NCBI GenBank assembly: GCA_003247135.1
Contig: QKAW01000011.1
Location: 143,621-207,620 of the forward strand
Direction of reading: 5' to 3'
DNA from: Spirochaetales bacterium
Lineage (GTDB): Bacteria > Spirochaetota > Spirochaetia > DSM-2461
Length of the DNA: 64,000 bases
A program made the translations under genes and the position numbers. The notes beneath the pieces are model-generated. The model was not told the DNA's origin, did not search any database, and saw only the letters and a list, made by a program, of their open reading frames with translations. Positions 9,287-18,488 of this stretch are shown piece by piece. Within the stretch, counting starts at the first letter, position 1. The number at the start of each line of letters is the position of its first letter.

Positions 9287-10309
9287 TTACTCAATAAGCA
9301 TTGCATCTCCATAACTAAAAAACATATATTTTTTTTCGACTGCTTCTTTGTAAGCTCTATCAATAAATTCTTTACCAGCAAAAGTTGAAACTAAAACTAG
9401 AAGTGTTGATTCCGGGGTATGAAAATTGGTAAACATTTTATCAACGACCTTAAAATTATATCCAGGCTTAATAAATAGATTAGTAGACTGAGTTCCTCTA
9501 ATCAGTTTGCCATTATACCAAGAAGATTCAAGGGTTCTTACCGAAGTTGTTCCAACAGCTAGAATCTTTTTTCCGTTCTTTTTCCCATTTTCAATAATAG
9601 AGGCACTTTCATCAGAAATATGAAACTCTTCATAGTGCATCTCATGATCATCAAGATATTCAGCTCTTACCGGAGCAAATGTCCCAAGACCAACATGAAG
9701 TGTAACAAATGCAATATCAGCACCCTTTTTTGAGATCTTATCCAATATCTCATTAGTAAAATGAAGGGATGCTGTAGGAGCTGCACAGGAACCTATCTCT
9801 TTTGAAAAAACAGTCTGATATCTTTCAGAATCAGCATTATCATCATCTCTTTTAATATATGGAGGTAAAGGAATATGAGCATAGCTATTAAGATAATCAT
9901 CATCAATATCAACATCAAACTCTACAATTCTATGATTTGTTGATATAATTTTTACAATTTTACCCCTAGCACCACCTTCGAAAAGATACTCCCTATTCAA
10001 AATCTGCTTTTTTGATTTTGAAACCATTACTTCCCAGGATTTATCACCGGATTTATTAAGCATAAAGAATTCAACTCTGCCTCCACTATCTGCAGTATTG
10101 GCAAAAAGTCTTGCTTTCCTAACCCTTGAGTTATTAAAAACAACTACTGTGTTATCATCTATATAATCTGTAAAATCCTGCATGTTCTTATGGGTTATGC
10201 TTTGATTATTCCTGTTTAATACAAGTAAATTTGCAGTACCTCTCTCTTCCGGAGGGTATTGGGCTATCTGCTCTTTTGGTAAATCAAAAGAGTAATCGCT
10301 GATCTTCAT
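9287..10309 (-). CDS. queA: S-adenosylmethionine:tRNA ribosyltransferase-isomerase
   Basis: 340 residues, full length for the family. QueA transfers and rearranges the ribose of SAM onto 7-aminomethyl-7-deazaguanine in tRNA, giving epoxyqueuosine. Family signatures are the N-terminal [16 protein letters not shown], then [19 protein letters not shown] and the C-terminal [15 protein letters not shown]. The start overlaps the end of ruvB by 26 bases, so it is the last gene of the yebC-ruvCAB-queA run, a grouping common in many bacteria. Confidence 0.95.
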   Translation of the reverse strand: MKISDYSFDLPKEQIAQYPPEERGTANLLVLNRNNQSITHKNMQDFTDYIDDNTVVVFNNSRVRKARLFANTADSGGRVEFFMLNKSGDKSWEVMVSKSKKQILNREYLFEGGARGKIVKIISTNHRIVEFDVDIDDDYLNSYAHIPLPPYIKRDDDNADSERYQTVFSKEIGSCAAPTASLHFTNEILDKISKKGADIAFVTLHVGLGTFAPVRAEYLDDHEMHYEEFHISDESASIIENGKKNGKKILAVGTTSVRTLESSWYNGKLIRGTQSTNLFIKPGYNFKVVDKMFTNFHTPESTLLVLVSTFAGKEFIDRAYKEAVEKKYMFFSYGDAMLIE

Positions 10310-11318
10310 TATGTTTAATTCCTAAATGCTTATAAGCTAATGGTGTTGCAACTCTTCCTCTTGCTGTTCTCTGTATAAATCCCTGTTGAATTAGATATGG
10401 TTCATAAAAATCTTCAAGAGAATCAATTCCCTCACCTACACTAATTGCCAGGGTTTCAGCTCCAACTGGGCCACCATCATATTTTGTTATTATAGTTTTA
10501 AGTATTTCTCTATCATGTTTTTCCAATCCATAGGAATCTATTTCAAGACGTAATAGGCCTTCCGAGACTATACTTTTAGTTATTACACCATCTCCTGTAA
10601 CCTGTGCAAAATCTCTCATTCTTCGTAATAATCTGTTTGCAACCCTAGGAGTTCCCCTTGAGCACTTGGCTAATGACAGAGCAGCCTCATCTTTTATTCT
10701 AATCTCTAGTATATCTGCACTTCTTGTTATAATATCCTTTAACTCATTATCATTATAGAAGTTCATTCTTACATTTATACCAAATCTGGTAAAAAGTGGA
10801 CTTGAGACTCTCCCCGGTTTGGTTGTAGCTCCAACTAATGTAAAAGGAGGTATTGGTATACGTATAGTCCTGGCTGAGGGACCCTGTCCAATAATCCAGT
10901 CTAGTTCATAATCTTCCATAGCCACATATAACATCTCTTCAACTGTTGGTTTTAATCTGTGAATCTCATCTATAAAAAAAACTGTATTTGGACTGATAGT
11001 TGTTAATAGACCTGCAAGATCCTTTGGTTTATCCATGGCTGGGGCTGAAGTTACACGGGTTTCTACCCCAAGTTCATTTGCCATTATATTTGCTAGGGTT
11101 GTTTTCCCAAGACCCGGTGGGCCATTTAAAAAAACATGATCCAAAGCTTCTCCACGATCCCTTGCTGCAGTGATAAATATATTAAGGTTTTCTTTTATAT
11201 CTTCCTGACCTTGAAAATCTTTTAACAGTTTTGGTCTAATGGGGTTATCAAGTCTTTCTGAATCTTCGTTAAATAGTGGTTCACCTGAGAGTAAACTATC
11301 ATCATCGTAATTGTCCAT
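10284..11318 (-). CDS. ruvB: Holliday junction DNA helicase RuvB
   Basis: 344 residues. RuvB is the AAA+ motor that drives branch migration with RuvA. Visible motifs are Walker [10 protein letters not shown], Walker [10 protein letters not shown], the sensor GATTKPG, the arginine-finger region LFTRFG and the C-terminal winged-helix region ([15 protein letters not shown]). It lies ten bases downstream of ruvA, within the ruvC-ruvA-ruvB order, and overlaps queA by 26 bases. Confidence 0.97.
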   Translation of the reverse strand: MDNYDDDSLLSGEPLFNEDSERLDNPIRPKLLKDFQGQEDIKENLNIFITAARDRGEALDHVFLNGPPGLGKTTLANIMANELGVETRVTSAPAMDKPKDLAGLLTTISPNTVFFIDEIHRLKPTVEEMLYVAMEDYELDWIIGQGPSARTIRIPIPPFTLVGATTKPGRVSSPLFTRFGINVRMNFYNDNELKDIITRSADILEIRIKDEAALSLAKCSRGTPRVANRLLRRMRDFAQVTGDGVITKSIVSEGLLRLEIDSYGLEKHDREILKTIITKYDGGPVGAETLAISVGEGIDSLEDFYEPYLIQQGFIQRTARGRVATPLAYKHLGIKHNEDQRLLF

Positions 11319-11328
11319 GTATTTTACC

Positions 11329-11910
11329 CTATGTGCTTAATTTTATTATTGATAATCGAAGGATTTCAGTCTCATCCATGGGTTCAGAATTTGTAATAAT
11401 ATCCACTAAAACCTGCTTTGCCTTTTTCTTATCAAATCCCATAGCAATTAAAGAGTCCAGAATTTCCTTATCCACACTATCTCTTGTACTCTCTTTAACC
11501 AAGTTATCTTCCAGTTTAAGCTTACCTTTTAAAGCTAGAACTATCTTTTGTGCAGTCTTTTTGCCTAAGCCTGGAATTTTTGTTAGACGATCAATATCTT
11601 CATCTTCAAGGCATCGGATAAATTCCTCGGGTTTAACTCCAGAAAGTATTTTCTGTGCGGCTTTTGGTCCAACTCCATCAACTTTAATTAGATCCAGAAA
11701 TAGCAATCTCTCATCTTTAGCAGAGAAACCAAAGAGAGTCATCCCATCATCCTTGTGTTGAAGATAGGTATATATTCGTTTCTCTTCCCCAACATGACAA
11801 CTGTCAAGTGTATAAAGAGTAACATTTAATAACCACTCTATACCACCTGTTTGCAGACATAGATGATTAATACCTTTTTCTGTAATTTTCCCTGTTAAAC
11901 TATTATACAT
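11329..11910 (-). CDS. ruvA: Holliday junction DNA helicase RuvA
   Basis: 193 residues. RuvA binds the four-way junction as a tetramer and loads RuvB. It has the N-terminal OB fold ([13 protein letters not shown]), two helix-hairpin-helix motifs ([16 protein letters not shown] and [14 protein letters not shown]) and the small C-terminal domain that contacts RuvB ([17 protein letters not shown]). It overlaps the end of ruvC by eight bases. Confidence 0.96.
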   Translation of the reverse strand: MYNSLTGKITEKGINHLCLQTGGIEWLLNVTLYTLDSCHVGEEKRIYTYLQHKDDGMTLFGFSAKDERLLFLDLIKVDGVGPKAAQKILSGVKPEEFIRCLEDEDIDRLTKIPGLGKKTAQKIVLALKGKLKLEDNLVKESTRDSVDKEILDSLIAMGFDKKKAKQVLVDIITNSEPMDETEILRLSIIKLST

Positions 11911-12385
11911 TGATCCTCACACTATTTACATGGCAAATTGCAGCTGCTAAAGCATCTGCTGCATGATCTGGTTTAGGATAACTACTAAGTTTTAATAATA
12001 ACTTAACCATATCCTGCACTTGACGTTTTGTTCCTCGGCCATTACCTACTACAGCCTGCTTTATCTGTATTGGTGTATACTCTCCGGTAAGAATATTGCA
12101 ATTACCAAGAGCCAGAAGTTGAACTCCCCGGGCCTGAGCTACAGGCATTGCTGATGAAACATTCTTTGAAAAATACAGAGTCTCTATACCTGCATGGGTA
12201 GGTTTGTATTGATTAATTAATTCACACAGTTTATCGTAAATCTCTTTTAATCGCAAAGTAGATGGTATATCGGCTTGAGTCTCTATTGTTCCATGTTTAA
12301 TATATTTAAACCTTACCCCATCACTCTCTATAATTCCCCAGCCTGTATTTGCCAGACCGGGGTCTATACCAATTACTCTAAACAC
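11903..12385 (-). CDS. ruvC: Crossover junction endodeoxyribonuclease RuvC
   Basis: 160 residues. RuvC resolves Holliday junctions. The acidic catalytic residues are visible in IGIDPGLANTGWG (Asp near 7), AGIETLYF (Glu near 67) and PDHAADALAAAICH (two Asp near the C-terminus). It starts immediately after the yebC stop and precedes ruvA in a compact operon. Confidence 0.96.
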   Translation of the reverse strand: MFRVIGIDPGLANTGWGIIESDGVRFKYIKHGTIETQADIPSTLRLKEIYDKLCELINQYKPTHAGIETLYFSKNVSSAMPVAQARGVQLLALGNCNILTGEYTPIQIKQAVVGNGRGTKRQVQDMVKLLLKLSSYPKPDHAADALAAAICHVNSVRINV

Positions 12386-13099
12386 CTATGCCATATTTGA
12401 AGATACACTTTGCACATCATCGTGATCTTCCAGTTTATCAATTAATGATAGAAGCTTCTCTTTCTTCTCTTCGTCCAGTTCAACTGTATTATCAGGAACC
12501 ATTGTTATTTCAGCACCTAATTGAACAAAACCAGCTTCTTCTAAAGCATTTAATACTGCCTCAAAATCTGATGGATCAGTTATTACTTCAATAACATCAT
12601 CGCTGGTTACATCTTCAGCACCTGCATTTAAAGCTGTTTCAAATAATGCATCAAAATCATTACCCTCTACCTCATAGGTTAAAACACCTTTTCTGTTAAA
12701 TTGGTAGGAAACCGCACCTGTGGCTGCTAATGAACCACCATTTTTATTAAGAATTGATTTAACATCTGCGCTTGTTCTATTTTTATTATCTGTAAGTGTT
12801 TCAATTATTAAACCAACACCACCTTGTCCGTAACCTTCGTATACAAGCTCCTGGAATATAGCTCCATCTGTCTCACCACAACCTTTTTTAATTGCTCTGG
12901 ATATATTATCTTTCGGCATATTTGCTGCTTTTGCTTTTAATAAAGCAGTTCTTAAACGTGGATTAGTCTCTTCATCTCCCCCCCCCATTCTTGCAGCAAC
13001 TGTAATCTCTTTAATGATTTTACAAAATATTTTTCCTCTCTTAGCATCGAGAGCACCTTTTTTATGCTTTATTGTAGCCCATTTACTATGACCTGACAT
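12386..13099 (-). CDS. yebC: YebC/PmpR family DNA-binding/translation-associated protein
   Basis: 237 residues from the ATG at 13099, chosen because it gives the family N-terminus MSGHSKWATIKHKKG and is preceded by a clear ribosome binding site (AAAGGAGA, 5 bases away). An in-frame ATG at 13129 would add ten non-conserved residues. YebC proteins are described as transcriptional regulators and, more recently, as ribosome-associated factors for difficult peptide sequences. The frame passes through a run of nine G (plus-strand C at 12978-12986) encoding the conserved Gly-Gly-Gly-Asp stretch, which could slip. Confidence 0.93.
   Translation of the reverse strand: MSGHSKWATIKHKKGALDAKRGKIFCKIIKEITVAARMGGGDEETNPRLRTALLKAKAANMPKDNISRAIKKGCGETDGAIFQELVYEGYGQGGVGLIIETLTDNKNRTSADVKSILNKNGGSLAATGAVSYQFNRKGVLTYEVEGNDFDALFETALNAGAEDVTSDDVIEVITDPSDFEAVLNALEEAGFVQLGAEITMVPDNTVELDEEKKEKLLSLIDKLEDHDDVQSVSSNMA
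12978..12986 (-). repeat. G9 homopolymer inside yebC
   Basis: Nine consecutive G on the coding strand encode part of the Met-Gly-Gly-Gly-Asp segment of YebC, using GGG GGG GGA where this AT-rich genome normally prefers GGA or GGT. It is the only G/C run of this length noticed in the window. Gain or loss of one base would shift the frame about 50 residues into the protein. Confidence 0.9.
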
Positions 13100-13259
13100 G
13101 AAGTCTCCTTTAAATAATAATTGTGTCAAAAGTTTACACAGTTCAATTTTATATGTAAATATTATATTTAAACTTTCTGTAAATTTATTTTATTTATTAT
13201 ATATTAAGGAATTATAAATTATGAAAGCAGTAATGTAAATCTATTATTTAACATCTATG

Positions 13260-15230
13260 TTACATTCTTAATCTGAATAGGCTTCCTTTCTCATTCAAAA
13301 ATAGTTCCAGCTGTGTGATATAGTAAAGAACAAGTTTATTTTCAGGTTGATAAATATTTGCTAAATTGAAATAAGATAGTGCCCTAACATATTTTTTATT
13401 CTTTATCATATTAATCCCACTACTAAAAGTATCCTTAAAAAGTGGATCCAGAGCATAATCTTCAGGAAAGACCTGATAAAGTTTTATTGAATCTTCTTCA
13501 TTCTTTAATAAAATATCACCTAAATATAAAACCCTGTTGTTACTTATATTTGAGGAGAAAAAAACTTTTTCTGTGATAATAAACTCTATTCCCATTCTCG
13601 AAATAAAATCATCCATTGCTGATATAATCCTTGTAACATCTGAAATAGCTGTTGCCTGTATTCTCTCATTACATCCTATTTTTCCCAGAACAACTTTTCC
13701 AAAGTGAATTGAGGTCCCAATTTTTAAATCAGGAATAGTTATAATTTTTTTGCTAATTTCTGATACAGCGGATATTGAATCTCCAGGATCATTTTCAAAA
13801 ATGGCTTTAACCCCATCTCCCCTATAAGACTCTATGAAACCTCCATATTTACCAATCTCATCTCCTGCAATTTCATAAAAATGGTTTACCAATTGGAAAT
13901 TTTCTATTGGAGATAAGCCTTCTGATAGTTTTGTAAAATCTCTTATATCTATATAAACTATTGTTAAGGCTTTAATAACATAGTCTCCCGGAGAGCTAGC
14001 CTTTAGATAATTTGTACTGATATTACTTAAAATCTGTAATGGAACATACTTTGAGAAAACATTTTTAATATCTATATTCAGCATGGTTTTCTCAAAAAGA
14101 TCTTTTGTAGTTTCAGATCTGTTTTTACCTATCATCAAAAACATTGCGATAACAACTATAATAACAAACTGTGCTGAGTAGTAATCAAAGGATATAATTA
14201 TTCTATTTGCAAAAATATCAAATACTATTGATCCAAAAAATAAAACAATACTTATTAATGCATAAAGTGAAAATTTCTTCTTATTTCTAACACATATTAT
14301 CAGTTTATAAATTATAACTAGTCCAACAATTAATACCTCTAAATGCATTAAAAGCAACAAGTTATATCTATTAAAAATTTCAAGTGGCAGAAAAGCTGTA
14401 AATGAGGTTAATAGAGCAACTATAGCGAAAATCCTGATCAATATGGATTTGAATTCATCTTTGAATAGTGATCGGAAGAAAAGAAGGATAAATGTTAAAG
14501 CCCATATCTCACTGGCTTTATTGAATTGATACTCCATAATCCAGGTCATTTCAGGAATAAATTCCTGAATTGTTGTATTTTTTATTAGATATGATCTTAT
14601 TCCATAGGATAGGGTAAACATGGAAAAATATAAGTTATGTTTCTCTTTTCTATTTACAATAAACATTAGTAGAAATAGTGTTCCGCATATTATTAATAAA
14701 CCTGTCGTAAAATAATCTTTGCTTTGATGCTTTATATATAGACTAATAACATTTTTTGTTTCTCCTAGAACAATCCATTTAGCTATATATTTTGTTTTAA
14801 AATAGAAATTTGAGAACTCTATAACAAGATCAATTTTATCACTATCAGGAATAAAATTAACAACATCTCTCTTAATCCAGGGTGTGCTATTTTCAATATT
14901 GTTACCTAAACTTCCGTAGGAAGACAAAAGTTCATTATCTATCCATACCTTCCCGGAAGACATTATACCGGATAAATATAGAGAGTAGTTAACCCCTTGT
15001 TTAATATCAATTTTCTGTTTTATTGATCCATAATTGAAAACCTTATTCTTTTTGGACTTAAGAGGATTACCTGTAAAGTAGTATTCACCTTCTTTAACCG
15101 GGGAGGAAATATTATCGGATTTAACAAACTGTTCATTATATATTTCCCATTTATCATTTAACTCTATAACACTGTCATTACAAGAGAATAGTATAACTAA
15201 AAGGAGTATATAAAATAATTTGTTTATCAT
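13260..15230 (-). CDS. Membrane-anchored class III nucleotide cyclase, C1-like half (metal-binding subunit)
   Basis: 656 residues. It has a lipoprotein-type signal (LLLVILFSC), a periplasmic domain of the 7TMR-DISM type (to about 170), about seven membrane helices (about 175-370) and a class III cyclase domain (about 420-560), followed by a short TPR-like tail. Both metal aspartates are present: Asp428 in VYIDIRDF and Asp472 in YRGDGV. The adenine-contacting Lys is Ser468, the transition-state Asn is Arg534 (SDVTRIISAM) and the catalytic Arg is Ala538. A homodimer should therefore be inactive or very weak. The pattern matches the C1 half of mammalian adenylyl cyclase. Its ATG overlaps the stop of the C2-like partner by four bases. 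Function as half of a heterodimer is inferred. Confidence 0.8.
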   Translation of the reverse strand: MINKLFYILLLVILFSCNDSVIELNDKWEIYNEQFVKSDNISSPVKEGEYYFTGNPLKSKKNKVFNYGSIKQKIDIKQGVNYSLYLSGIMSSGKVWIDNELLSSYGSLGNNIENSTPWIKRDVVNFIPDSDKIDLVIEFSNFYFKTKYIAKWIVLGETKNVISLYIKHQSKDYFTTGLLIICGTLFLLMFIVNRKEKHNLYFSMFTLSYGIRSYLIKNTTIQEFIPEMTWIMEYQFNKASEIWALTFILLFFRSLFKDEFKSILIRIFAIVALLTSFTAFLPLEIFNRYNLLLLMHLEVLIVGLVIIYKLIICVRNKKKFSLYALISIVLFFGSIVFDIFANRIIISFDYYSAQFVIIVVIAMFLMIGKNRSETTKDLFEKTMLNIDIKNVFSKYVPLQILSNISTNYLKASSPGDYVIKALTIVYIDIRDFTKLSEGLSPIENFQLVNHFYEIAGDEIGKYGGFIESYRGDGVKAIFENDPGDSISAVSEISKKIITIPDLKIGTSIHFGKVVLGKIGCNERIQATAISDVTRIISAMDDFISRMGIEFIITEKVFFSSNISNNRVLYLGDILLKNEEDSIKLYQVFPEDYALDPLFKDTFSSGINMIKNKKYVRALSYFNLANIYQPENKLVLYYITQLELFLNEKGSLFRLRM

Positions 15231-17173
15231 TTATTAAGATCCTCCAGTTTTTTGTTCTCTCTAATTAAATCCAGATAATAGAGTGTTGGCTTATGATTTG
15301 GATGCATACCTTTAATACTGAATAGTACATTCTCAATATCATATAAACTGCTGTTCTCCAACTTCTTCATTGTGATACTAAATAGATTATCTGCTTCTTC
15401 TATTCTGTCCCAATAGATACATCTAATACCTATATAGTTACTTTTACCTTTTAACTTTACACGTCCCATATAAAAGTTTTTATACTTATCAATATTTTCC
15501 ATGGAATTTAAGAAATCTTCACTTACTAAAATATCTCTATCTAATTTCGAATTAAATGAGTTAATTCTACTTGCTGTATTTACAACATTAGATATAACTG
15601 TTGCGTCATATCTGTTATTATCACCAACAATTCCGATAAAAAGTGAACCTCTATGAATTCCACTCCTCATTTTTAAAGGAGAAGTAGATTTCTCCTTCTT
15701 ATTATACTCTATTAAGGTTTGATTAATCTCAATAACTGCATCAAGAGCATTGTCTGGTGTTCCCGGAAAAAGGGACATTACAGTTTCATCTATAAATTTA
15801 TCGATAAACCCACCATGCTTCATAATAATTGGTCCAATTATAGAAAAACATCTGTTTAGCTTATCAATAACTTTTTCCCCTTCTGTTAGTTTCATACTAC
15901 TTTGAAAGTCTGTAATTGTAGAAAAAACAACTGTCATTGTTCTCTCTACCCCGTCGCTTCTTTTTATATCCAACAAACTGTCGAATCCTGCAGCTTTTAT
16001 AAATGAGTTTGGAACAAATTTACTAAGATATTTTATAACATTCTGGTTATCTGCTGAAATTTTAATTAAATTTTTCTGATTTCTAATCTCTCTTTGGGAT
16101 ACAATTACTGACATCATAACAATAAAAAATATCATTGCACTTGGAAGAATATAAAAATCCAATATATGGTAAACAGTTATTAAAGAATCGACTACTCCGG
16201 CAATTGCCAGAGCCAGAATACTAAATGTAATTCTTTTAGCATCAGGAACCTTTTTTATTATATAATTAATCATAACTATAAAAATTAGTAAAATTACAAT
16301 AACCATATAAATATAAAAAGGATAAAGAATATTCATAAAAACAACAGATGGAAAGATAATACTTAAAGGGAATAAAACACCTACAATAATAAACCCCTTA
16401 ATTACCTTCTGATACTTTTTTTCATCTATATAATAGAAATATAAAAATGCTAATACAAGTGCAGGTAATGGGTATGAGGATAAATATTCCAGTTTTGACA
16501 CAATAAAAAAAGATAGTGTGGGTATATAATTAAATATTAGCTTATCATTAACAACCAAACCTCTTATTGAAAGAAAAAAACAAATCAATGCAAAATAGTG
16601 GGTATATTTCTCACTTCTGTAATTTAGGTATAGAACAATAAAAAATAGAAAAATTATTAGTGATGAACCAGATATAATTGTATCTCTTAGTATATTTAAT
16701 TCATACTTTTGTAATACAGCATTAAATCCACCGATTTTAGGTGTTTTTCTAAATCCGCCTAGTTTATCATCCGGGGTATACATCTGAAGTTCCACAAGAT
16801 TTTCTCCCGGTTCAAGGGTAATGGGTGTATATATTGGTCTATTCTGATTATTCTCAACTAAAAGCTTTTCATTATGGTAGATCTTATACAGTGAATTTAT
16901 AAATACTGGAGTTAGCATTAAATGCTCACTTCGATCTATATAGATTTTAATAATGTATGTTACAAAATTCTTATTTGGCGGTGATTTATCCGGAACTATA
17001 ACAATAGACTCAGAATTATCAGTTTTTAGAATCCACTCTCCCGATAAATCGATAATAGTTTCATCATCAAATATATAATCTGAAAGATCCACAAATCCAT
17101 TTTTTACATCAGAGAATAGAGGAATAGAGATATATAGAAGTGTAAATAAAATCGCTATAACTTTTTTCTTCAT
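15227..17173 (-). CDS. Membrane-anchored class III nucleotide cyclase, C2-like half (substrate and transition-state subunit)
   Basis: 648 residues with a signal peptide (MKKKVIAILFTLLYISIPLF), a periplasmic 7TMR-DISM-like domain, about seven membrane helices (about 165-375) and a cyclase domain (about 412-550). Lys459 (FIDKFIDETV), Thr at the specificity position, Asn532 and Arg536 (NVVNTASRINS) are all present. The first metal Asp is replaced by Thr419 (FSTITDF), and the second position holds Glu463 in IDETV instead of GD. These changes mirror those in the neighbouring cyclase at 13260-15230, so the two probably form one active site. Lys/Thr suggests ATP and the IIIb subgroup. It follows the histidine phosphatase gene by four bases, at the end of the glycine-cleavage run. 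Confidence 0.8.
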   Translation of the reverse strand: MKKKVIAILFTLLYISIPLFSDVKNGFVDLSDYIFDDETIIDLSGEWILKTDNSESIVIVPDKSPPNKNFVTYIIKIYIDRSEHLMLTPVFINSLYKIYHNEKLLVENNQNRPIYTPITLEPGENLVELQMYTPDDKLGGFRKTPKIGGFNAVLQKYELNILRDTIISGSSLIIFLFFIVLYLNYRSEKYTHYFALICFFLSIRGLVVNDKLIFNYIPTLSFFIVSKLEYLSSYPLPALVLAFLYFYYIDEKKYQKVIKGFIIVGVLFPLSIIFPSVVFMNILYPFYIYMVIVILLIFIVMINYIIKKVPDAKRITFSILALAIAGVVDSLITVYHILDFYILPSAMIFFIVMMSVIVSQREIRNQKNLIKISADNQNVIKYLSKFVPNSFIKAAGFDSLLDIKRSDGVERTMTVVFSTITDFQSSMKLTEGEKVIDKLNRCFSIIGPIIMKHGGFIDKFIDETVMSLFPGTPDNALDAVIEINQTLIEYNKKEKSTSPLKMRSGIHRGSLFIGIVGDNNRYDATVISNVVNTASRINSFNSKLDRDILVSEDFLNSMENIDKYKNFYMGRVKLKGKSNYIGIRCIYWDRIEEADNLFSITMKKLENSSLYDIENVLFSIKGMHPNHKPTLYYLDLIRENKKLEDLNK

Positions 17174-17177
17174 TAAT

Positions 17178-17750
17178 TTAACAATATACTTTTTTTAAAT
17201 TTTTCTCATTAAAATAATTTATTTTCCATTCACCATTATATACTAAACTGGTTAAATAGCAATTTTTTATTGGTGTATTTTCCCAATTAAGTTCACCATT
17301 ACTTAAATAATTTAATAAAGTAATAATTACACCGCCATGGGTTACAATTAAGTATGACCCCTCCTCAAAAAAACTGGCTTCTTTAATAAAGTCAAGAATT
17401 TTATCTCTAAAGTTTTCAATAGACTCTACATTAAACTCGTTTTTATTATTCTCTTCCATACTTTTAACAAAACTGGCTTTCTCTCCAGATAAATTACCAA
17501 AATCTCTTTCCATTAATCTTTTATCAGTTTTAATTTCAAGATTTAAGCTACTATTTATTATTTGGGCAGTCTTTAAAGCTCTGGTTAAAGGGCTTGAAAT
17601 AATTGAATTAAAATCTCTACTTATATTTTGAGATGTAATTATTGCTTCCTCTAATCCGGTTTGATTAAGAGGAATGTCCAGAATCCCCTGAAGTTTTCCT
17701 TCCAGATTCCAGTCAGTCTGTCCATGTCTTACAAAAATAAGCTCTATCAT
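17178..17750 (-). CDS. Histidine phosphatase superfamily protein (phosphoglycerate mutase-like)
   Basis: 190 residues. The catalytic core is FVRHGQTDWN with the phospho-accepting His, then SSPLTRALKTA, the acid residue region ERDFGNLSG and the second His in VTHGGVI. Proteins of this size include broad phosphatases and alpha-ribazole phosphatase; no cobalamin genes are nearby to favour the latter. It is one base from the PHP gene upstream and four from the cyclase downstream, so it belongs to the same transcript. The substrate is unknown. Confidence 0.85.
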   Translation of the reverse strand: MIELIFVRHGQTDWNLEGKLQGILDIPLNQTGLEEAIITSQNISRDFNSIISSPLTRALKTAQIINSSLNLEIKTDKRLMERDFGNLSGEKASFVKSMEENNKNEFNVESIENFRDKILDFIKEASFFEEGSYLIVTHGGVIITLLNYLSNGELNWENTPIKNCYLTSLVYNGEWKINYFNEKNLKKVYC

Positions 17751-17751
17751 A

Positions 17752-18465
17752 TTAATTTAATCCTATAAAATCTAAAAAATCTTTGGATGATCGGTTAATA
17801 ATTAGATTTTTTGGGAATTTTATCTCTTCAATCAATTTTACAGCATAATCAAATCGTCCAACAGAGGAGCTGTGATGTGCATCACTTCCCAGAACTATCT
17901 TTGCATCAACTTTTGCACAGACTTCCAGTAAATTTATTATACCTTCTCTGCAATTTTCCCTAAATGTTGTAGGTAATAATGAGCTGTTATTAATTTCAAT
18001 TAGAGTATTACTCTCTTTAGCCATTTTAATTACATTTTCATAATCAAAAGCATATCTCCTGTCTTCCGGATGGCCTAAAATATGTACGTTTTTATTTTCA
18101 AGAACTTTAAGTAAGGTATCTGTAATAATACTCTTTCCAGCAGGTTTTATACAGGGTTCATGAAAACTTGCTATAACAAGCTCAAGTTTAGCTATGTCAC
18201 TGTCTGGCATATCCAATGATCCGTTATAGTCAACTATATTTGCCTCTATACCCTTTAAAATCCTGACACCGGAAATAGTCTCGGGTAGAATTCTCAAGTT
18301 ATGAAAGTGATATGGATGAGCCCCTCCTGGCATTGAAGGACCGTGATCAGTCGTAGCTAAGATTTTTAAACCTTTTTCTGCTGCCGATTGAGCCATCTCG
18401 TTTAATGTACTATATGCGTGACCGCTTACTATTGTATGGGTATGTGTATCAATCTCTAAAGTCAT
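17752..18465 (-). CDS. PHP-domain phosphoesterase (YcdX-like)
   Basis: 237 residues. Metal-binding motifs of the PHP superfamily are seen: EIDTHTHTIVSGHAYS at the N-terminus, TTDHGPSMPGGAHPYHF, ASFHEP, LGHPED and the C-terminal LGSDAHHSSSVG. The closest named relative by pattern is the YcdX/histidinol-phosphatase-like group, a trinuclear metal phosphoesterase. It is 23 bases downstream of lpd and also has its own possible promoter (TATTAT ending five bases before the ATG, no Shine-Dalgarno sequence). Its substrate cannot be told from sequence. Confidence 0.85.
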   Translation of the reverse strand: MTLEIDTHTHTIVSGHAYSTLNEMAQSAAEKGLKILATTDHGPSMPGGAHPYHFHNLRILPETISGVRILKGIEANIVDYNGSLDMPDSDIAKLELVIASFHEPCIKPAGKSIITDTLLKVLENKNVHILGHPEDRRYAFDYENVIKMAKESNTLIEINNSSLLPTTFRENCREGIINLLEVCAKVDAKIVLGSDAHHSSSVGRFDYAVKLIEEIKFPKNLIINRSSKDFLDFIGLN

Positions 18466-18488
18466 AGTTGATAATAACAGAAAATAAA

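Noticed and set aside
13118..13145. cAMP-receptor-like site upstream of yebC (TGTGT...ACACA)
   Set aside because: The half sites are nine bases apart instead of six and lack the TGTGA core, so it does not fit a CRP-family operator.
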